Positions 12,230 through 23,965 of a DNA stretch of 64,000 nucleotides are shown in pieces (positions within the stretch are counted from its first letter, which is position 1; each line of letters opens with the position of its first letter). The notes beneath the pieces were generated by a model. That model searched no databases and had not been told where the DNA came from. It saw only the letters and a program-made list of their open reading frames with translations. This stretch comes from Telmatactis stephensoni. Its lineage: Eukaryota; Cnidaria; Anthozoa; Actiniaria; Isophelliidae. Position numbers and translations under genes: made by a program. The stretch is taken from contig JALIZF010001918.1 in the NCBI GenBank assembly GCA_029948255.1, positions 558,001 to 622,000 of the forward strand, read 5' to 3'.

Positions 12230-12990
12230 GCACTTAAAGCAGTACGTTTACAGCCAGTTATCTCTTCATAATTTCCGTACTGAATCTTTATATACGAGGT
12301 GTCTAACCGCTTGATAAAATGGTGATGGATTTATTGGTCTGTTTAGTAGTTAATTAATTACAATAAAGTAAAGTAAATGCGAACTTAAATCAAAGTTTTC
12401 GGTACGTGTTCAGCTAGTTATCGCAGTCAATCTTTCTATTATTCCTTATAAGTGACACATTTTGTCTGGATTTCTTTTTAAAAGAGGTGTCTTTTTAAAA
12501 GAGGTGGGTCTGAAGTCATTTTTACAAAATATGATAACCCAGTGCTGGAGACAATGCTTTTATTTTCCTGAGAATACTAAAAGGGATATCCTCTTGTCAA
12601 CATGGCCGGACAGCCTATAGTGATTGCATCTTGTTAGTTTATTTACAGTACTCTAATTACTGCACACTTAAGTGCACACTTAAATCAAAAGTTTCGGTGC
12701 GTTTTCAGATGGTATCTTTCGTTCTTGTTTTTATTCTTATGCAAGCAACAAAGTATTTCATAGAAGTAGTATAATCCCCTTGATTTGGACACGTAGTGTC
12801 TTCTTTTCGCTAGGACCACTAAGCAAACAACTTTAGACCATCTGCTAACTTTAAGGATATCTACCCTTCTAAACAATATGATAAAAAGCTTCATATATTA
12901 TCACTTATCTTAAAACCGCACTTAGGTGAAAGTTGTCGGTACTGGCATTTTCTTTTCAATTAGCTATCTCTGGATCTTTATGAAGTCTTG
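12230..12990. repeat. Degenerate repeat units around CACTTAAATCAAAAGTTTTC
   Basis: Four loose copies (about 12,233, 12,380, 12,668 and 12,917) share CACTTAAAT-AAAGTTTTCGGTRC followed by CAGCTAGTTATCTC-like text and then a TCTTTAT-type segment. The spacing is irregular (150-290 bp). They continue the tandem landscape on the left. Confidence 0.5.
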
Positions 12991-13248
12991 TCGTATACTT
13001 TAACCAATTTATATCTGTTAAGCATTAATTTAAGCTGACCTACCATTTATGTATAAAAGAGGGAGAGGAAAAAAAGGAATCACAACCACAAATAGCGCGT
13101 ATAGTGTTCACAAGTTTGCCCTCCTAGAGAGAGATTGGGAGCTTACCCAAGAGGTAAATACTAAATCACGTCTTTTTTTAAGTTTGTTACACGTATCCAC
13201 TCATTGTAGCTCATTATTCAGTTCATCTTGCTGATCATATACACATCT

Positions 13249-13497
13249 CCCGGGGAGTAAGTTTGGATTTGTTGCAGCTTGTTCTCGTTTGTTTGTAGTT
13301 TTAATCTCGTTAGAGAATTCCATGAGAAATCGCCAGCAAACAAAACCTAAAACAGAAACTGTGCTCCAGGTGGTCAATGCTCAATCTCCCAGGGTGTAAT
13401 TACGTACGTTTTCAGAGATTATGTTGGTGCTTGTTCTAGTTTGTTTGAAGTTTTACTTGCTTTGGAATTCTGTAAGAAATTGCCGAAAAAAAACCCA
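13249..13497. repeat. Degenerate tandem duplicate, period about 140 bp
   Basis: Two copies each run from CCCRGGGWGTAA through GCTTGTTCT-GTTTGTTTG-AGTTTTA to GAATTCYRTRAGAAATYGCC. The second copy starts near 13,388. No coding potential. Confidence 0.6.
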
Positions 13498-13925
13498 GTA
13501 ACGACACGCCTGGTCAAAATACTTTAATAATGAGCAAGTATAACGACGAACTACCTTTATGACGAATAAAATGACAAAAAAATTTAAAAGAAAAGACTTT
13601 TAACGCAGACAAGAAAAATGGGACCATATAACGTTTAAAGAAGATAAGACAAGTTACATTTTTTCTGGGAAAAATCAATAAGCTAAAAGATAATTTCTCA
13701 TGCAAGCGATATATTATCATCGTTCACATAAAGTGTCAATACAATACACAAAAGTTTCAAGCTTTCAGTAAGTTTCCAGTATGTCCATTGTTATATAAGT
13801 TATACAAAACGATACTATTTAGGTACTACTTCACCGATTAGAAAACGTAATTGTAATCCTTTTATTACATTTTTTGATTGTTTTCTTGAACAAGAGCAAA
13901 TTAAAAGTCCTTTAACTGAAATCAT

Positions 13926-14060
13926 ACAGTAAAACCCCCTACTCTTCTAGTAAAAACAACTATCTCTTTACAACGAATCACATCTCTACAACAACCACCA
14001 CTCTAAAACGACCACTTCAAGTTCAAAGAGATGCGCCTCATTCCTCTATTGGGCTCTCTG
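13926..14060. mobile_element. Possible pogo/Tigger-like DNA transposon end
   Basis: ACAGTAAAACCCCCTACTCT resembles the CAGTAAAACC-type terminal inverted repeat of pogo-group elements with a TA target. A similar start (ACAGTAAAACCCGCTAACGC) occurs at 27,098. No matching right end was found, so the call is weak. Confidence 0.3.
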
Positions 14061-14604
14061 CAGCCTAACGAATACACTTCTCGTTTCTTTAACCAATTGT
14101 TCTTTTCTCTTCCTACACTTTTCGTTTCTCATTGGTTCATTACATTTTCGACTCCTATATAACCCTATGCCTACCTTCTTTACTGCTTCAGTTTACTTCG
14201 ACGAAGGAATAAGCTCCAAAACTTCAGTAAAGTAAGTACAGTTTTAAAGATGTTAGTTCCTTGTACAAAGCTTAATTTCTTGCCACCTTTCTGAGTCTGT
14301 CTCCGTTTTCCTATATGAAGGGGAATTGCCTTGGTGGTACGGATAACTCTTTTGTTTTCTTTCTGTCTTTTCTCTTTTAAAGAAATCAGCTGTAGTTCAA
14401 ACTTTGAGCAGGATAACCTTGCTACAGTTCAGTATAGGTTTTTAATACATAGAATCAGTGCCTGAGAGATGGATGTGGCTATTACCTAATTATTATGCCA
14501 TTAACTCGTTTCAGAAAAGAATCGACTGTATTGTAATTATAACTTTCAGCAGAATTACGTCGCTACAATGTTTGGCAGTATTCTATTTCAGTACATGAAA
14601 TCAT

Positions 14605-14748
14605 TAGAGTGGTTTTCGTATGAGTGGGAAACTTACCGTACCGTACCGTGCCAGTGCCAGTGCCGTAATGTCTATAAAAACATTCGAAATTCATGCCGTA
14701 ACCGTATCGTAACCGTACAGTGTTCCCACTCATACGAAAACGACTCTA
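14605..14748. mobile_element. MITE, GTTTTCGTATGAGTGGGAA family, copy 1
   Basis: Terminal inverted repeats TAGAGTGGTTTTCGTATGAG / CTCATACGAAAACGACTCTA enclose a core with GCCGTAATGTCTATAAAAAC and repeated CCGTA. Relatives lie at 39,284-39,462, 62,064-62,218 and 62,969-63,597. Confidence 0.85.
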
Positions 14749-16703
14749 GCTAGGAGGTGGATATGGTCATTACCTAATTTCTCTGTGATTAAGCTGTAAA
14801 CACTGACAGCATGCTTGTGGTGCGGTAACTTTTGATTAAGAAATAATGAAAATCGGCGAAACGTCGGCCAAAGTATAATAACTGACATATTTGCTGTATC
14901 TGGGGTTAAACTCAGCATTATTAAATTAGAATGATTGAGGATAAGTAGACTTTGATGCTTGAAATGGCGTCGTTTGACTGAAAACAATATATACTATAGA
15001 GCACCCTGCGGTGCAAGGGAGTATTAAAATTAGTGCAACAAGCACATACACAAGTGCTGTACACGATTCTCAAAGATTTTGCGCGCTTTTATTTTTGAAG
15101 GGTTCAAAATCTCCATAAAAGTAGGGGAAAATAGTTATGGAAAAGTAGGAAAAAATCGGTTATATCAGATATAAGCTGAGCTAATTGATAGATAAATTTA
15201 GTGTTAAGTGAAATTGAGGATCAATTCTTTCGTTGAAGGACAAAGATAATATTAAAACAATGTGATTACTGTATTTTTGTTACACAAGGGCAGGGCTTAC
15301 GTAGTGATAAAATCATTCACGAAAACGCCCTGATTTTGTAATGACTGCAAACAAGTGTTTGTTATATACAATGATTCCGGCTCTTTACAATTTACTGCAA
15401 CTAAACATGAAGATCGTATTTTTGTTAACACAGCAAGCATATTTTAAAATAGACCTTTTTCGAGTTTGTTCATACCGCTGTAAAATTAGACAACAGACGC
15501 ATTGGCGCAGGGTTAGCCTCGAGTCAAGGTAAATTATTCGTAAAATACCAGCGAGAAAAGCAAACCATTTTAACAAAGAACAATAAAGAAATCGATTTTG
15601 TTCCCATGGGTCTTTCTTGAAAAGGAGGCTAACCCTGCATAAATGTGCCTTTTGTCCAGAAGCTCAGCGGTCTCTAGTAACTAGAAACTGGACTATTGTA
15701 GCTTGTTTTCCCATAAAGCACCACACGTACTGTACGCGCTATGTATAGCTATTCCTATTGTTTTTAAATGCACATAGTTGGTAACTGTGCTAATGACCAC
15801 AAGTATACGGGTATAACCACCTTCCTGTCATCTCTATGAGAAAATAAAACTGGAAGAAGAGCTTTATGGTCTCACAAAGAAGTAGTACTTGGAGTAATAG
15901 ATTCAATGACTTTGCTCTTATCATCAGTTCAACGCCATCCCCCACTGTGAAATGCACGTTGATTACATCAGATAACTGATACCGCTAATTACTCATTATC
16001 GCGGGCTCTTTGTCCTTTTCCCTTTTTCTCTTAACCTCACCATGGCATGTTAATATTATTTTCCATTTCAACAGCGCTTAAGACTGATAAGGACCTAAAA
16101 ACAAAGGCTACTAGATAAACGTTTGAATGAATGATAAGTTTTCTAGCACGTGAACTTTGACTAGTGCGTTTTTACGTTCCGTTAGCTCGGCGATGACATA
16201 GTAGAGTCGTCTTTATCTATTGTTTGGCGTCTTTGAGTAAGCGCGTTGACATACATACGCAACCAATTTCTAAGAATCAAAAACGTTATGAAAATGCTTT
16301 CTGTCAAGTATCTATGCTTTTTTGTGACTTAGGATTCATTTAAAAGAAAAACAAATCTAATAAACCAAAATTTAAAATCAAATTTGAACGACGAAACAAT
16401 GGATTTTCCACTATTTAGTATTACATGTCACAGAGTATTTAAGTCTTCATAGTTTTTGGAATATCTTTCTTCAAGTTGTCGTTAAAACTAACTGGAATAT
16501 TGTGTAAGAGCAATCTAAGAGCTTGATAATTTTAGGCAATAAATAAACGTATGAAAGAAACGATCACATGTAAGAAGTAACAAATAATCGTCATAATGAA
16601 ATAATTAGTTTATAAACTATTTGTTTCTTCCTTTTTAAAAATCATTTCAAATACCTTCTGTATATGCTAATAACCCGGCAGCTAGAAAAAACAGATTGAA
16701 AAT
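14749..16703. other. Intergenic stretch with one small foldback
   Basis: The only structure noted is an inverted repeat at about 15,508-15,638 (AGGGTTAGCCTCGAGTCAAG against CTTGAAAAGGAGGCTAACCC). An isolated CGGCGAAACGTCGGCC near 14,855 is a short palindrome. No gene recognised. Confidence 0.45.
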
Positions 16704-17196
16704 ATGGCTGCATTGCATCAGAGGAATCAGAAAATAGATATTGATGACAAGTTGGCAAGTTTGAACTGTAATCTCATTGATATTTCAGTGGGCATTGAAG
16801 TTCGAAAAGGTAGGCACGAACCAATACTTTTTCTCTCCTTTTCGAGTTCATTTTTTAAAATTGTTCCTTTATATATATTTTTCTTTCAATTTTTAAAAGT
16901 TATGTCGGAATTCTCCAACAATAAGATATATATTCAAAAATTAACTCATGTTTGTACTAAACTTTTGAGCCACTTAGGTTTTCATTTCACAATACCTAAC
17001 GCAATTTAATGAGATTATTCTCGGTAAAAACATCAAAAGTAAATCTTGTACTCTACACATCACACAATGGTACTGGTGTTTTTATTGTTTCAAGACAAAC
17101 GGAGTTCAACGCATTTTACAGATTTGTTTTTTCTTCTTTTTCATAGAATTTCCCCTTTCAATAAAGAAGCAGGATTTTGTGGTTTGGGTTAATTAA
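16704..17196 (+). CDS. Candidate two-exon small gene, unrecognised
   Basis: An ATG at 16,704 opens 35 codons (MAALHQRNQKIDIDDKLASL, then NCNLIDISVGIEVRK) ending at a donor-like AAAAG|GTAGGC (16,809). A pyrimidine tract and acceptor (tttttcatag) at 17,146 join in frame to 16 further codons and a TAA at 17,194-17,196, predicting 51 residues. The composition is protein-like, more so than that of neighbouring random frames. I recognise no family, and no poly(A) signal or promoter stands out. It may be the first exon of a longer gene whose other exons I cannot see, or chance. Confidence 0.2.
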
Positions 17197-20100
17197 TTAG
17201 CAATCGTTCGCCTAATTGTGGTGAGGAGTTTGGTGACGCTTTGGTTGCGAAAACTTTTTTAGAGCTCCATTCCTAACAGGCTCTATAATAGCATAATATA
17301 CAAAACCGGTCGACTATTTAACCCTTTTCAAATACTTCTCTTTGGGCTTTTAAATGGATACCTCTCAAAAAAATTATAGTGCGTTAGTTTATGTGTGCTT
17401 GGGATAAAACAACGAAGTGCTTTAGTGAAGGAGTTTGGGTTGTTTTACGACATCAACAAAGCGACAATTTCCATCACAAACTCTTAAATTTAAATAACTC
17501 ATTTTCAAAAATCTTCAGTTGCTCTTGAAATATTACCATTTGAATAACAAATTATATTTCTTTATGTATTTATAAAAAAGTATTTGCATAAAACGTCTTT
17601 CAAATACACTTGATAGACTCACATAGAGAGTGAAAAAATTAATTTAATTTAGAGATTTAAACTCCAGTAGTTTGGACCAACATCCGTGTAAGCTCCTGCA
17701 TGTAATAACCAAGTTGGCCTCGATTTCCTGACTCGCTACTCTCAAGGAGGTTCATAACAGCACACACATATATATTTACTCCGTTATCAGTTATAAGTAG
17801 CAACCAGTTATAATTGTATGGAGCACCTGCGTCCTGATTGCTAACATTATTAGGGCTGATACTAAATTAGGCTCCATGCTGTGGCTTAAATGTATTGATT
17901 GAAGTAACATGGGCTGTAATAGAAATCAGTGAACATATAACACACAAGGCTATATTGATGAAACTTGGCTCGTAATTCAGGATGGAATTTACTGTGAAAA
18001 TATAACATAAACGTCAATCTAAATGAAGGTATTTATACAAAGTTTTGAATGCAATATAAACATGAGTAAACATTGGTCAATATTATCGTTTGCAAAAACA
18101 CGGCAAAAACAAAAAATGTTTCTTATTTTGACGGTAAAATACTTAGAAGCGTGCCTAGTGTTGTCGCAAAATTTTCTACAAGTCCTTTATGGGGATTAGA
18201 CGTTTTTTGGTGATCAAAGCTTCGAGAGGTTTTGACGAAAAGCTACTATAATACAGACGGCTTAATAACTTTAATTTATATAATGTTGGAGGGTACGTAA
18301 TTCTTATTACATTAAGGTGTATTTATCGGTTTTAAGTGCTTTTAAAAAACAGCCCTAAACATCAGCAGGTAGGAATTCAGACGATATCATCTCCCCCTAC
18401 ACCGTATCACTGGTAACGTATTACCATACTATAGCCTTGAAATACGTAACAAAGATTATGTAAGAGTCTCCAAAGAATTCGAAGAAACAAAATAGCAAAG
18501 TCCAACAACGATCAAAATCAATTGTTTTGATAATTAATATATACATCAAATATCTATCATGTACACAACTAGATGTTTTTGCATGGGGATCTCCTATGCC
18601 TACTGAGGGGAATTTTTTAAATATAATTGTTGTAGTACATTTGTATCTGTTGCTGCATTTGTACCTTAAATCTAAAACACTTCACAAGTAGCTCTTTATT
18701 TTTCTTTTGTGAAAATGATAACGATTCGATTGGTAAGGACGAAAAAGCGAAAAGAATTAGCGTTATCTAAAACTTCCGGAAATAACCGTATCAACTCTTC
18801 GCTTGGGGGCGCACACGTCTATCCTAATGTTTACCATGTTATGATAAATTTCATCGCTTTTTCTCGCAACATCAATGGTACACCAAAACGATCATTTTTT
18901 TTGTCTATTTATAATTTTTCTTAACCCTCATTTGCCCACTTGAATAATTTGGATGCTAATTGAAATCACGTGAACAGTGAGTATATCACTTGGAAAGGTG
19001 TAAAGAATAACGCACTTTTCACACATACAGCGTTGCGGTAATCACGCGAGAACGTTTACCGTGATGTTGAGCATGAGATGGATGATCACAAGGTAAGATT
19101 TTTAATTCAGGGTTTTTTTTGTTATTCAGAACAACTAAAACGTACGACCGATTGTTTTTGTGCACCAAACAGTGTTGTCTATAATCGGATTACAGTCAAG
19201 ACACCATACAATTCTTTGATTCTACAAATACTGTTACAACTTAGGACTTTTGTATCGTTTCTGACGAGCGTATGCTTCTAAGAATTCAAATTATTGGAAA
19301 GATATTAAGGATTGTTCAATAATTTCCTTCATTTTTTTGTTTTCTTCATCGATGGTAATAATTCAGTACTTTTTGTAAGATCCTTCTAGGCAAAAGTCCC
19401 CTACTGTGAGCAAAATGTTTTATTGAAGACTGTATTCTTTATATTTCTTTCAGATCGTTTTTATCCTTTCCAGACAATTTAGGGGGGAGGAGAATAGCAA
19501 AAAATAACTGTAACTTTGAATTAAAATGATTTCAATTTTTAAATCTCAATTCGGCAGATACGTACATTTGGTGCTTTTTTTTCCGAAGTGAAACCCGGTC
19601 AGGAAATTCTGGAATCTGGCTTTATATTATATGGTTGAGTATCATTCTTTTCTTCGCGTTTTGCTGTGTGTATGGATTTGACTTCTAAAATGACTAGAGA
19701 TTTGATCTAGAAATGTGATGTTCGACTGTTTTCTTTTGTAAAGACAAACACAATTCACCAACACGGTAATCACGAACAGGTGAAATTTTATTCGATGCAC
19801 CAACTTCAATTAAATGCCATGGGCAATTTTTATAGTCGTATAGAACAGTTGTCTTTATTTCAAAAAGAAAAAAAATAAGGAAACGCTCTAAAATCGCACT
19901 AGGATATATCTATAATTAAAAAATAGGAGACAAATGAAAAAAACAATTTTGCATGACAAAAATCAATGTTATGTAGAACGGCAAATCAGTTCATACTAGG
20001 ATATTTTGTCGTCTGAAGCTTAATTGAGCGATAATTCTAAACATGTGCTAGTTTTGGAGAAAAACCCAAAATTAAAACAGCCAACATAAAAAATATATAC

Positions 20101-20326
20101 TAGTCTAAAACAGAAGTATAAAAAGTATATAATTTTTAGATACGAATATTTCAATCCATTTTTCAAAGGGGGTGATTCAGTCTTCTCGACATGAGATTCT
20201 TACATGAAATTTTCTTCACATAAACACCTGATACTGATATACGAACAGCTTTAATACACAAACACCTCAACGAAAAACCTCTCTAAATCGAATGCTGCGA
20301 TATATATAACGAATAGTTCTCTTCGA
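17197..20326. other. AT-rich intergenic stretch, no gene seen
   Basis: Only short open frames without homology by eye. One of them, starting at 19,078, is followed at once by a donor-like CACAAG|GTAAGA, but no partner exon was found. Confidence 0.5.
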
Positions 20327-20388
20327 TGGTGCCGCTTCTAATCGAGGAAGCTTGTTGTGACAAGCTTCCTCGATTAGAAGCGGCACCA
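20327..20388. repeat. Perfect 29-bp stem palindrome
   Basis: The left arm 20,327-20,355 (TGGTGCCGCTTCTAATCGAG, then GAAGCTTGT) is exactly complementary to 20,360-20,388, with a TGTG loop. A partial third copy of the tip (GAGGAAGCTCGTTGTG) follows at 20,391, suggesting replication slippage or an inverted duplication. Confidence 0.95.
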
Positions 20389-20550
20389 ACGAGGAAGCTC
20401 GTTGTGTCAGGAATCCCACCCCAAGAGCCCATTTGCATGGTGGGGTAACTCTACTAACACAAGGGGGAACTTCAGTGAAACTTTAACAGTTACTTAAAAG
20501 TTACTGCGAAAACGCTTGTATCACGACCAACAACGAATTCAAACTTTCAG

Positions 20551-20741
20551 TTGGAGTTTGGGTTTTCCGGATCCGCCAATCATGTGAAGGGCAGGACTTA
20601 TATTATGCAAATGCCCTCAAGGGACCTCAAGGCGGATGGCAAACGTGGATCGAGGTCGGATCTAGGGTATTTGCATAAGCTCCGCCCCCTTACATAACTG
20701 GTGGCTCAGATTGAAAACCCAAAGTCCACCTGAAAGTTTTA
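20551..20741. mobile_element. MITE of about 190 bp
   Basis: AAACTTTCAGTTGGAGTTTG with GGTTTTC at the left is inverted at the right (GAAAACCCAAAGTCCACCTG with AAAGTTT). Inner arms TATGCAAATGCCCT / GGGTATTTGCATA also pair. Each arm carries an octamer-like ATGCAAAT. Confidence 0.8.
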
Positions 20742-20835
20742 CAAAAATGTTTCCCATCAATTTGCGCAAAATACAAAATTTGAACAAGCTAAACGAAATA
20801 CAGTGGCTAAGAAGCAATACCAATGTTAGTATAGG

Positions 20836-20999
20836 TAATCATATGAGAACGAGTGCAATTAATGATTAACACCATGAGTGACGTTTGAAAATTGTTCCTT
20901 AAAATTGCACGAGCCGTTAGGAGAGCGCAACTTGGAACCATTTTCAAACATCACTCGTGGTGTTAATCATTAATTGCACGAGTATTTCATATGATTACT
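20836..20999. mobile_element. MITE of 164 bp with about 65-bp inverted arms
   Basis: GTAATCATATGAGAACGAGT at the left is the inverse of ACGAGTATTTCATATGATTAC at the right. The pairing runs inward through GTGCAATTAATGATTAACAC to TTTGAAAATTGTTCC / GGAACCATTTTCAAA. Non-coding. Confidence 0.85.
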
Positions 21000-22314
21000 T
21001 GTCTACAAAAATTGAATTTGCAATCCACTAAAAGAGTAACAATTAACGATTAATTTGCCACTCTCCGAGCGGGTTTAGCCAATCAGAATCGAGTAATTTT
21101 TCAAGGAACCGTAGGGATAATAATTGATATTATTACAATTAATGATAATTAATAGAATAAATGATCACTAATAACCCAAGGGGGCGTGACCAATCGGTCT
21201 ACCATAAACAAAACTAAGACAATGCAACCTCAAGAGGTCTAGAAGATTGCCACTGCATCAAAGTAACACACGCTTTAAACATTGCAAACTTACTGATTAA
21301 ATTTCAACTTCTCCTCACATACTTAAAACAATAATTCCCTAAAACATGTTAATATATACCAACTTCCAAGGTCCACTTTTTTCGTGCTATGATTGGGCGA
21401 GATGATATCATGTAAACGAGAACAAGGTTTGATGTTTTTGAACGGGTAATAACCAAACCGGAAGTTGGTTGAGCGAAGGCGCGTAATTAGCAGCGCGCGT
21501 TTGCAAATTCGTTCATTCAAGCAAAACAGTACGTATAAGTTTTGTGTTCTGTTTTGTGGTCCCGAGACCACCGATGTTTCTTGAGGCGAATCCAAGATTT
21601 GTGGGACCACAAAACATATTGCTTTCCCGAGGTTACAGTGCATAACTGCCAAAGGACAAAAAGCAAAAAGCCGCTACAATGAATGTTCTTGTTTAAAATT
21701 CACTGAACATGTTCAACAAATTGACCTTTTTCACACAAAGATTTGCTGAGAATTGTTACAGCCTGTTTGTTGGCATTCATGGTTGATTATCAACCCAATT
21801 TGCTCGGAGTAGATTCTGTCTATTCGTCTTAATGGTTTGACAATAAACATGAGTTTTACGGCAACAAGACGGTGTTAGATTACATTATGTATGCAGCAAA
21901 AAACTTTATATTGATATTGCGTTATTTATCGATAAAATGAGCCTTGTAAGTTAGCAGGAATATCCAAGCTATTGAGGATAAAATCTGCTGTGTTCAAGTG
22001 GTTTTGATTTTGTAATTCGACTCTGCCATTCGACTCCATAAAGTACTCGAAGAAATGCCAGTTTTACTTCGTCTAAAAACCACATTTTTAACGTTATCAT
22101 TCGTCTTACATACTACTTAAGTATTAACAGTAAAATAGAATGTAAATGATTAATATTTTAGAAGTAAAATATGGAAAATATACTTACAATTTGAGGACGA
22201 TATCAACGATGACTAAAGTTCTTCGATGCATGACAGCAGTGACCTGCGCGCGCGCGTCTTCCCGCCAAAATGCAGACCGGAAATAAAATTTACTTCCGGT
22301 AACGTACTGACAGA
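21000..22314. other. Intergenic stretch upstream of the channel gene
   Basis: A small inverted repeat (TTTTGTGGTCCCGAG with GGGACCACAAAAC; about 21,552-21,616) is the only clear structure. The 109-codon minus frame at 21,323-21,652 crosses it and has no recognised domain. A (CG)n-like CGCGCGCG occurs at 22,247. Confidence 0.45.
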
Positions 22315-22436
22315 GCTATTTAAACGTTTACAATCTTTTTTAAGGTGGATAGATATTCACGGAAATTTAGAAGAGCCGTATTTAAACTTTTGCAATCTTT
22401 TTTTAAGGTGGATAGATATTCACGGAAATTTAGAAG
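22315..22436 (+). repeat. Tandem duplication, two 60-bp units just upstream of the channel gene
   Basis: Two adjacent units (22,315-22,373 and 22,375-22,436) share ATTTAAAC-TTT-CAATCTTTTTTA and an identical GGTGGATAGATATTCACGGA followed by AATTTAGAAG. They sit 40 bp before the X-box-like motif, so they are candidate promoter elements. Confidence 0.8.
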
Positions 22437-22470
22437 ATTTTTGAAAGTTCTGTGCAGCTTGCACCGTTAA

Positions 22471-22484
22471 GTTACCATGGCAAC
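22471..22484. promoter_or_regulatory. X-box (RFX-type) motif overlapping a Kozak start
   Basis: GTTACCATGGCAAC fits the X-box consensus GTNRCC-N(0-3)-RGYAAC on both half-sites. RFX factors bind such sites at ciliary and neuronal genes (established knowledge). Here it also contains ACCATGG, a strong start context, six bases before a splice donor. Function is inferred only. Confidence 0.45.
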
Positions 22485-22490
22485 TTGTAG
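22477..22490 (+). CDS. Possible extra 5' coding exon of the channel gene
   Basis: ATGGCAACTTGTAG ends at a consensus donor (GTAAGTATT). Spliced to the acceptor at 23,937 (tttttgcag), it reads MATCRCGIDRSTTK straight into the methionine at 23,966, in frame. It would add 14 residues ahead of the hydrophobic signal segment. The alternative is that this exon is 5' UTR or absent and translation starts at 23,966. Confidence 0.45.
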
Positions 22491-23040
22491 GTAAGTATTA
22501 CTGACATTGACATTGACATTGGTTTTTATTTTGTACCATATTTACATATATTTAATTATTACAAGCAACAAAAATATTTAATATAGCATATTCATTGTAA
22601 TTTGTTTTGTAATAACGTTTTTGAAACAGAACGAGATAATAGGTACAAGCTATCTATAATAACTTTTCAGTTAATCGAGATAGATAGCTGGTCGATGTTT
22701 CTGTCTAGTCAGCTTGCGCGTTTGTTAGCGCAAACAGAAAGTGTTCGTCCATCTACTTCATCTCTATATATCTTTTCTTTTTATTTACTTTATTAATTTG
22801 TTGTTTTCTTTTTATTAATTAATCTACTTTAACTGCTATCACCTGAGATTGTTAACCAATCACATTCCGAATTGAAAACAATAGAATTCGAGTTAATATA
22901 GAAAACTTTCATAAGGGCAAAACAAAAGAATTCCAATCTCCTGAGAATTGGAACCTATTGTTTTGTCCTCAAAATTGAGCTACATTCCGAGGTGCTGCAA
23001 GTGGTCTATTCTAGGCCACCGTCTGGCATCATCAGTTTAA

Positions 23041-23140
23041 CTCGTGGACTGAAAATCCACGAATTGTAGTGAGGCGTCGAATCTATATGCAAATGTCACT
23101 CACGCACTCACTCTCAAATTGTTAAATTATCTTACTGCGC
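23041..23140. repeat. Dispersed repeat with TGCAAATGTCACTCAC core
   Basis: The segment reading GTGAGGCGTCGAAT ... ATGCAAATGTCACTCACGCA recurs in inverted orientation at about 57,085-57,165 in the NOC3L gene, along with the CCACGA-type flank. Confidence 0.5.
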
Positions 23141-23208
23141 AGATTTGCTCTGTTCTCGCTGGGAAGCGACAATAAATAAACAAAAAGCAACCTTCATTAT
23201 CATTAAAG

Positions 23209-23281
23209 TTTTGAATAGCGCAGTTGGGAACGTGTAGGCGTTTGGATCCAATGGTCACGGGTTCAAGCCTGGCAAAAACCA
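23209..23281 (+). tRNA. Degenerate tRNA-derived sequence (SINE head or tRNA pseudogene)
   Basis: An A box (TAGCGCAGTTGGG, 23,216-23,228) and a B box (GGTTCAAGCC, 23,260-23,269) have tRNA-like spacing. The acceptor and T stems pair poorly, and a T-rich stretch follows. It is more likely a SINE remnant than a working tRNA. It lies in the intron if the extra 5' exon is real. Confidence 0.35.
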
Positions 23282-23965
23282 CAATTGTTCGCCTTTTTCT
23301 TTTGCTTTGTTATTATTTTTCTTCTTCTTTTATAGCTTATTTTTGTTTTTTTCGCTAAAAAATTAATAGTAACTCTTATATTATTAATATTTGATCATTC
23401 CAAACATGTTCCAAATATTCCCTCAAAAGTTTTACAGGTCAGTCTAATTGTTATGTTAAATTTGCAACTGTGAGAGCAATGGTTACACACTGTAAAGAGA
23501 AATTGTTGCTTTAATCTTCATTTCTGGTTATCATTATTTCACTAATATATCTGCAGCTTTTTGCTAAAAAAAATTCAGCAAGCGCTATTTACATATCACT
23601 CCACAGGAAGCCCATCTAAAACGTTTCACTGAAATACTAATACATTTCGGCATTTCATACTAAATATATTTCCTTCGAACTAATTTTTTAATAAATCGTG
23701 TTTTTAAATCAAATAAATAGCAAACAGCAATACTACAGACTTCACAACTTTGTTTTTGATTATTTTCTTCAAGAGGAAACTCGCGGTTACCGTATCAGTT
23801 CACTTAAATGTATTGTTTGGGCTTCCTGTGGTCATTCGTGGTCGGTCAATCCACGAGTTACTACGTCATTGGCGGGTTGCCAAGAATTATAGTAACTCCA
23901 AGATAAATAATAGATTTCTTTATTCATCTTTTTGCAGGTGTGGTATCGATCGATCCACCACAAAA

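Noticed and set aside
21323..21652. 109-codon minus-strand open frame
   Set aside because: Crosses a small inverted repeat, has no recognisable domain, and lacks splice or poly(A) context; left unannotated.
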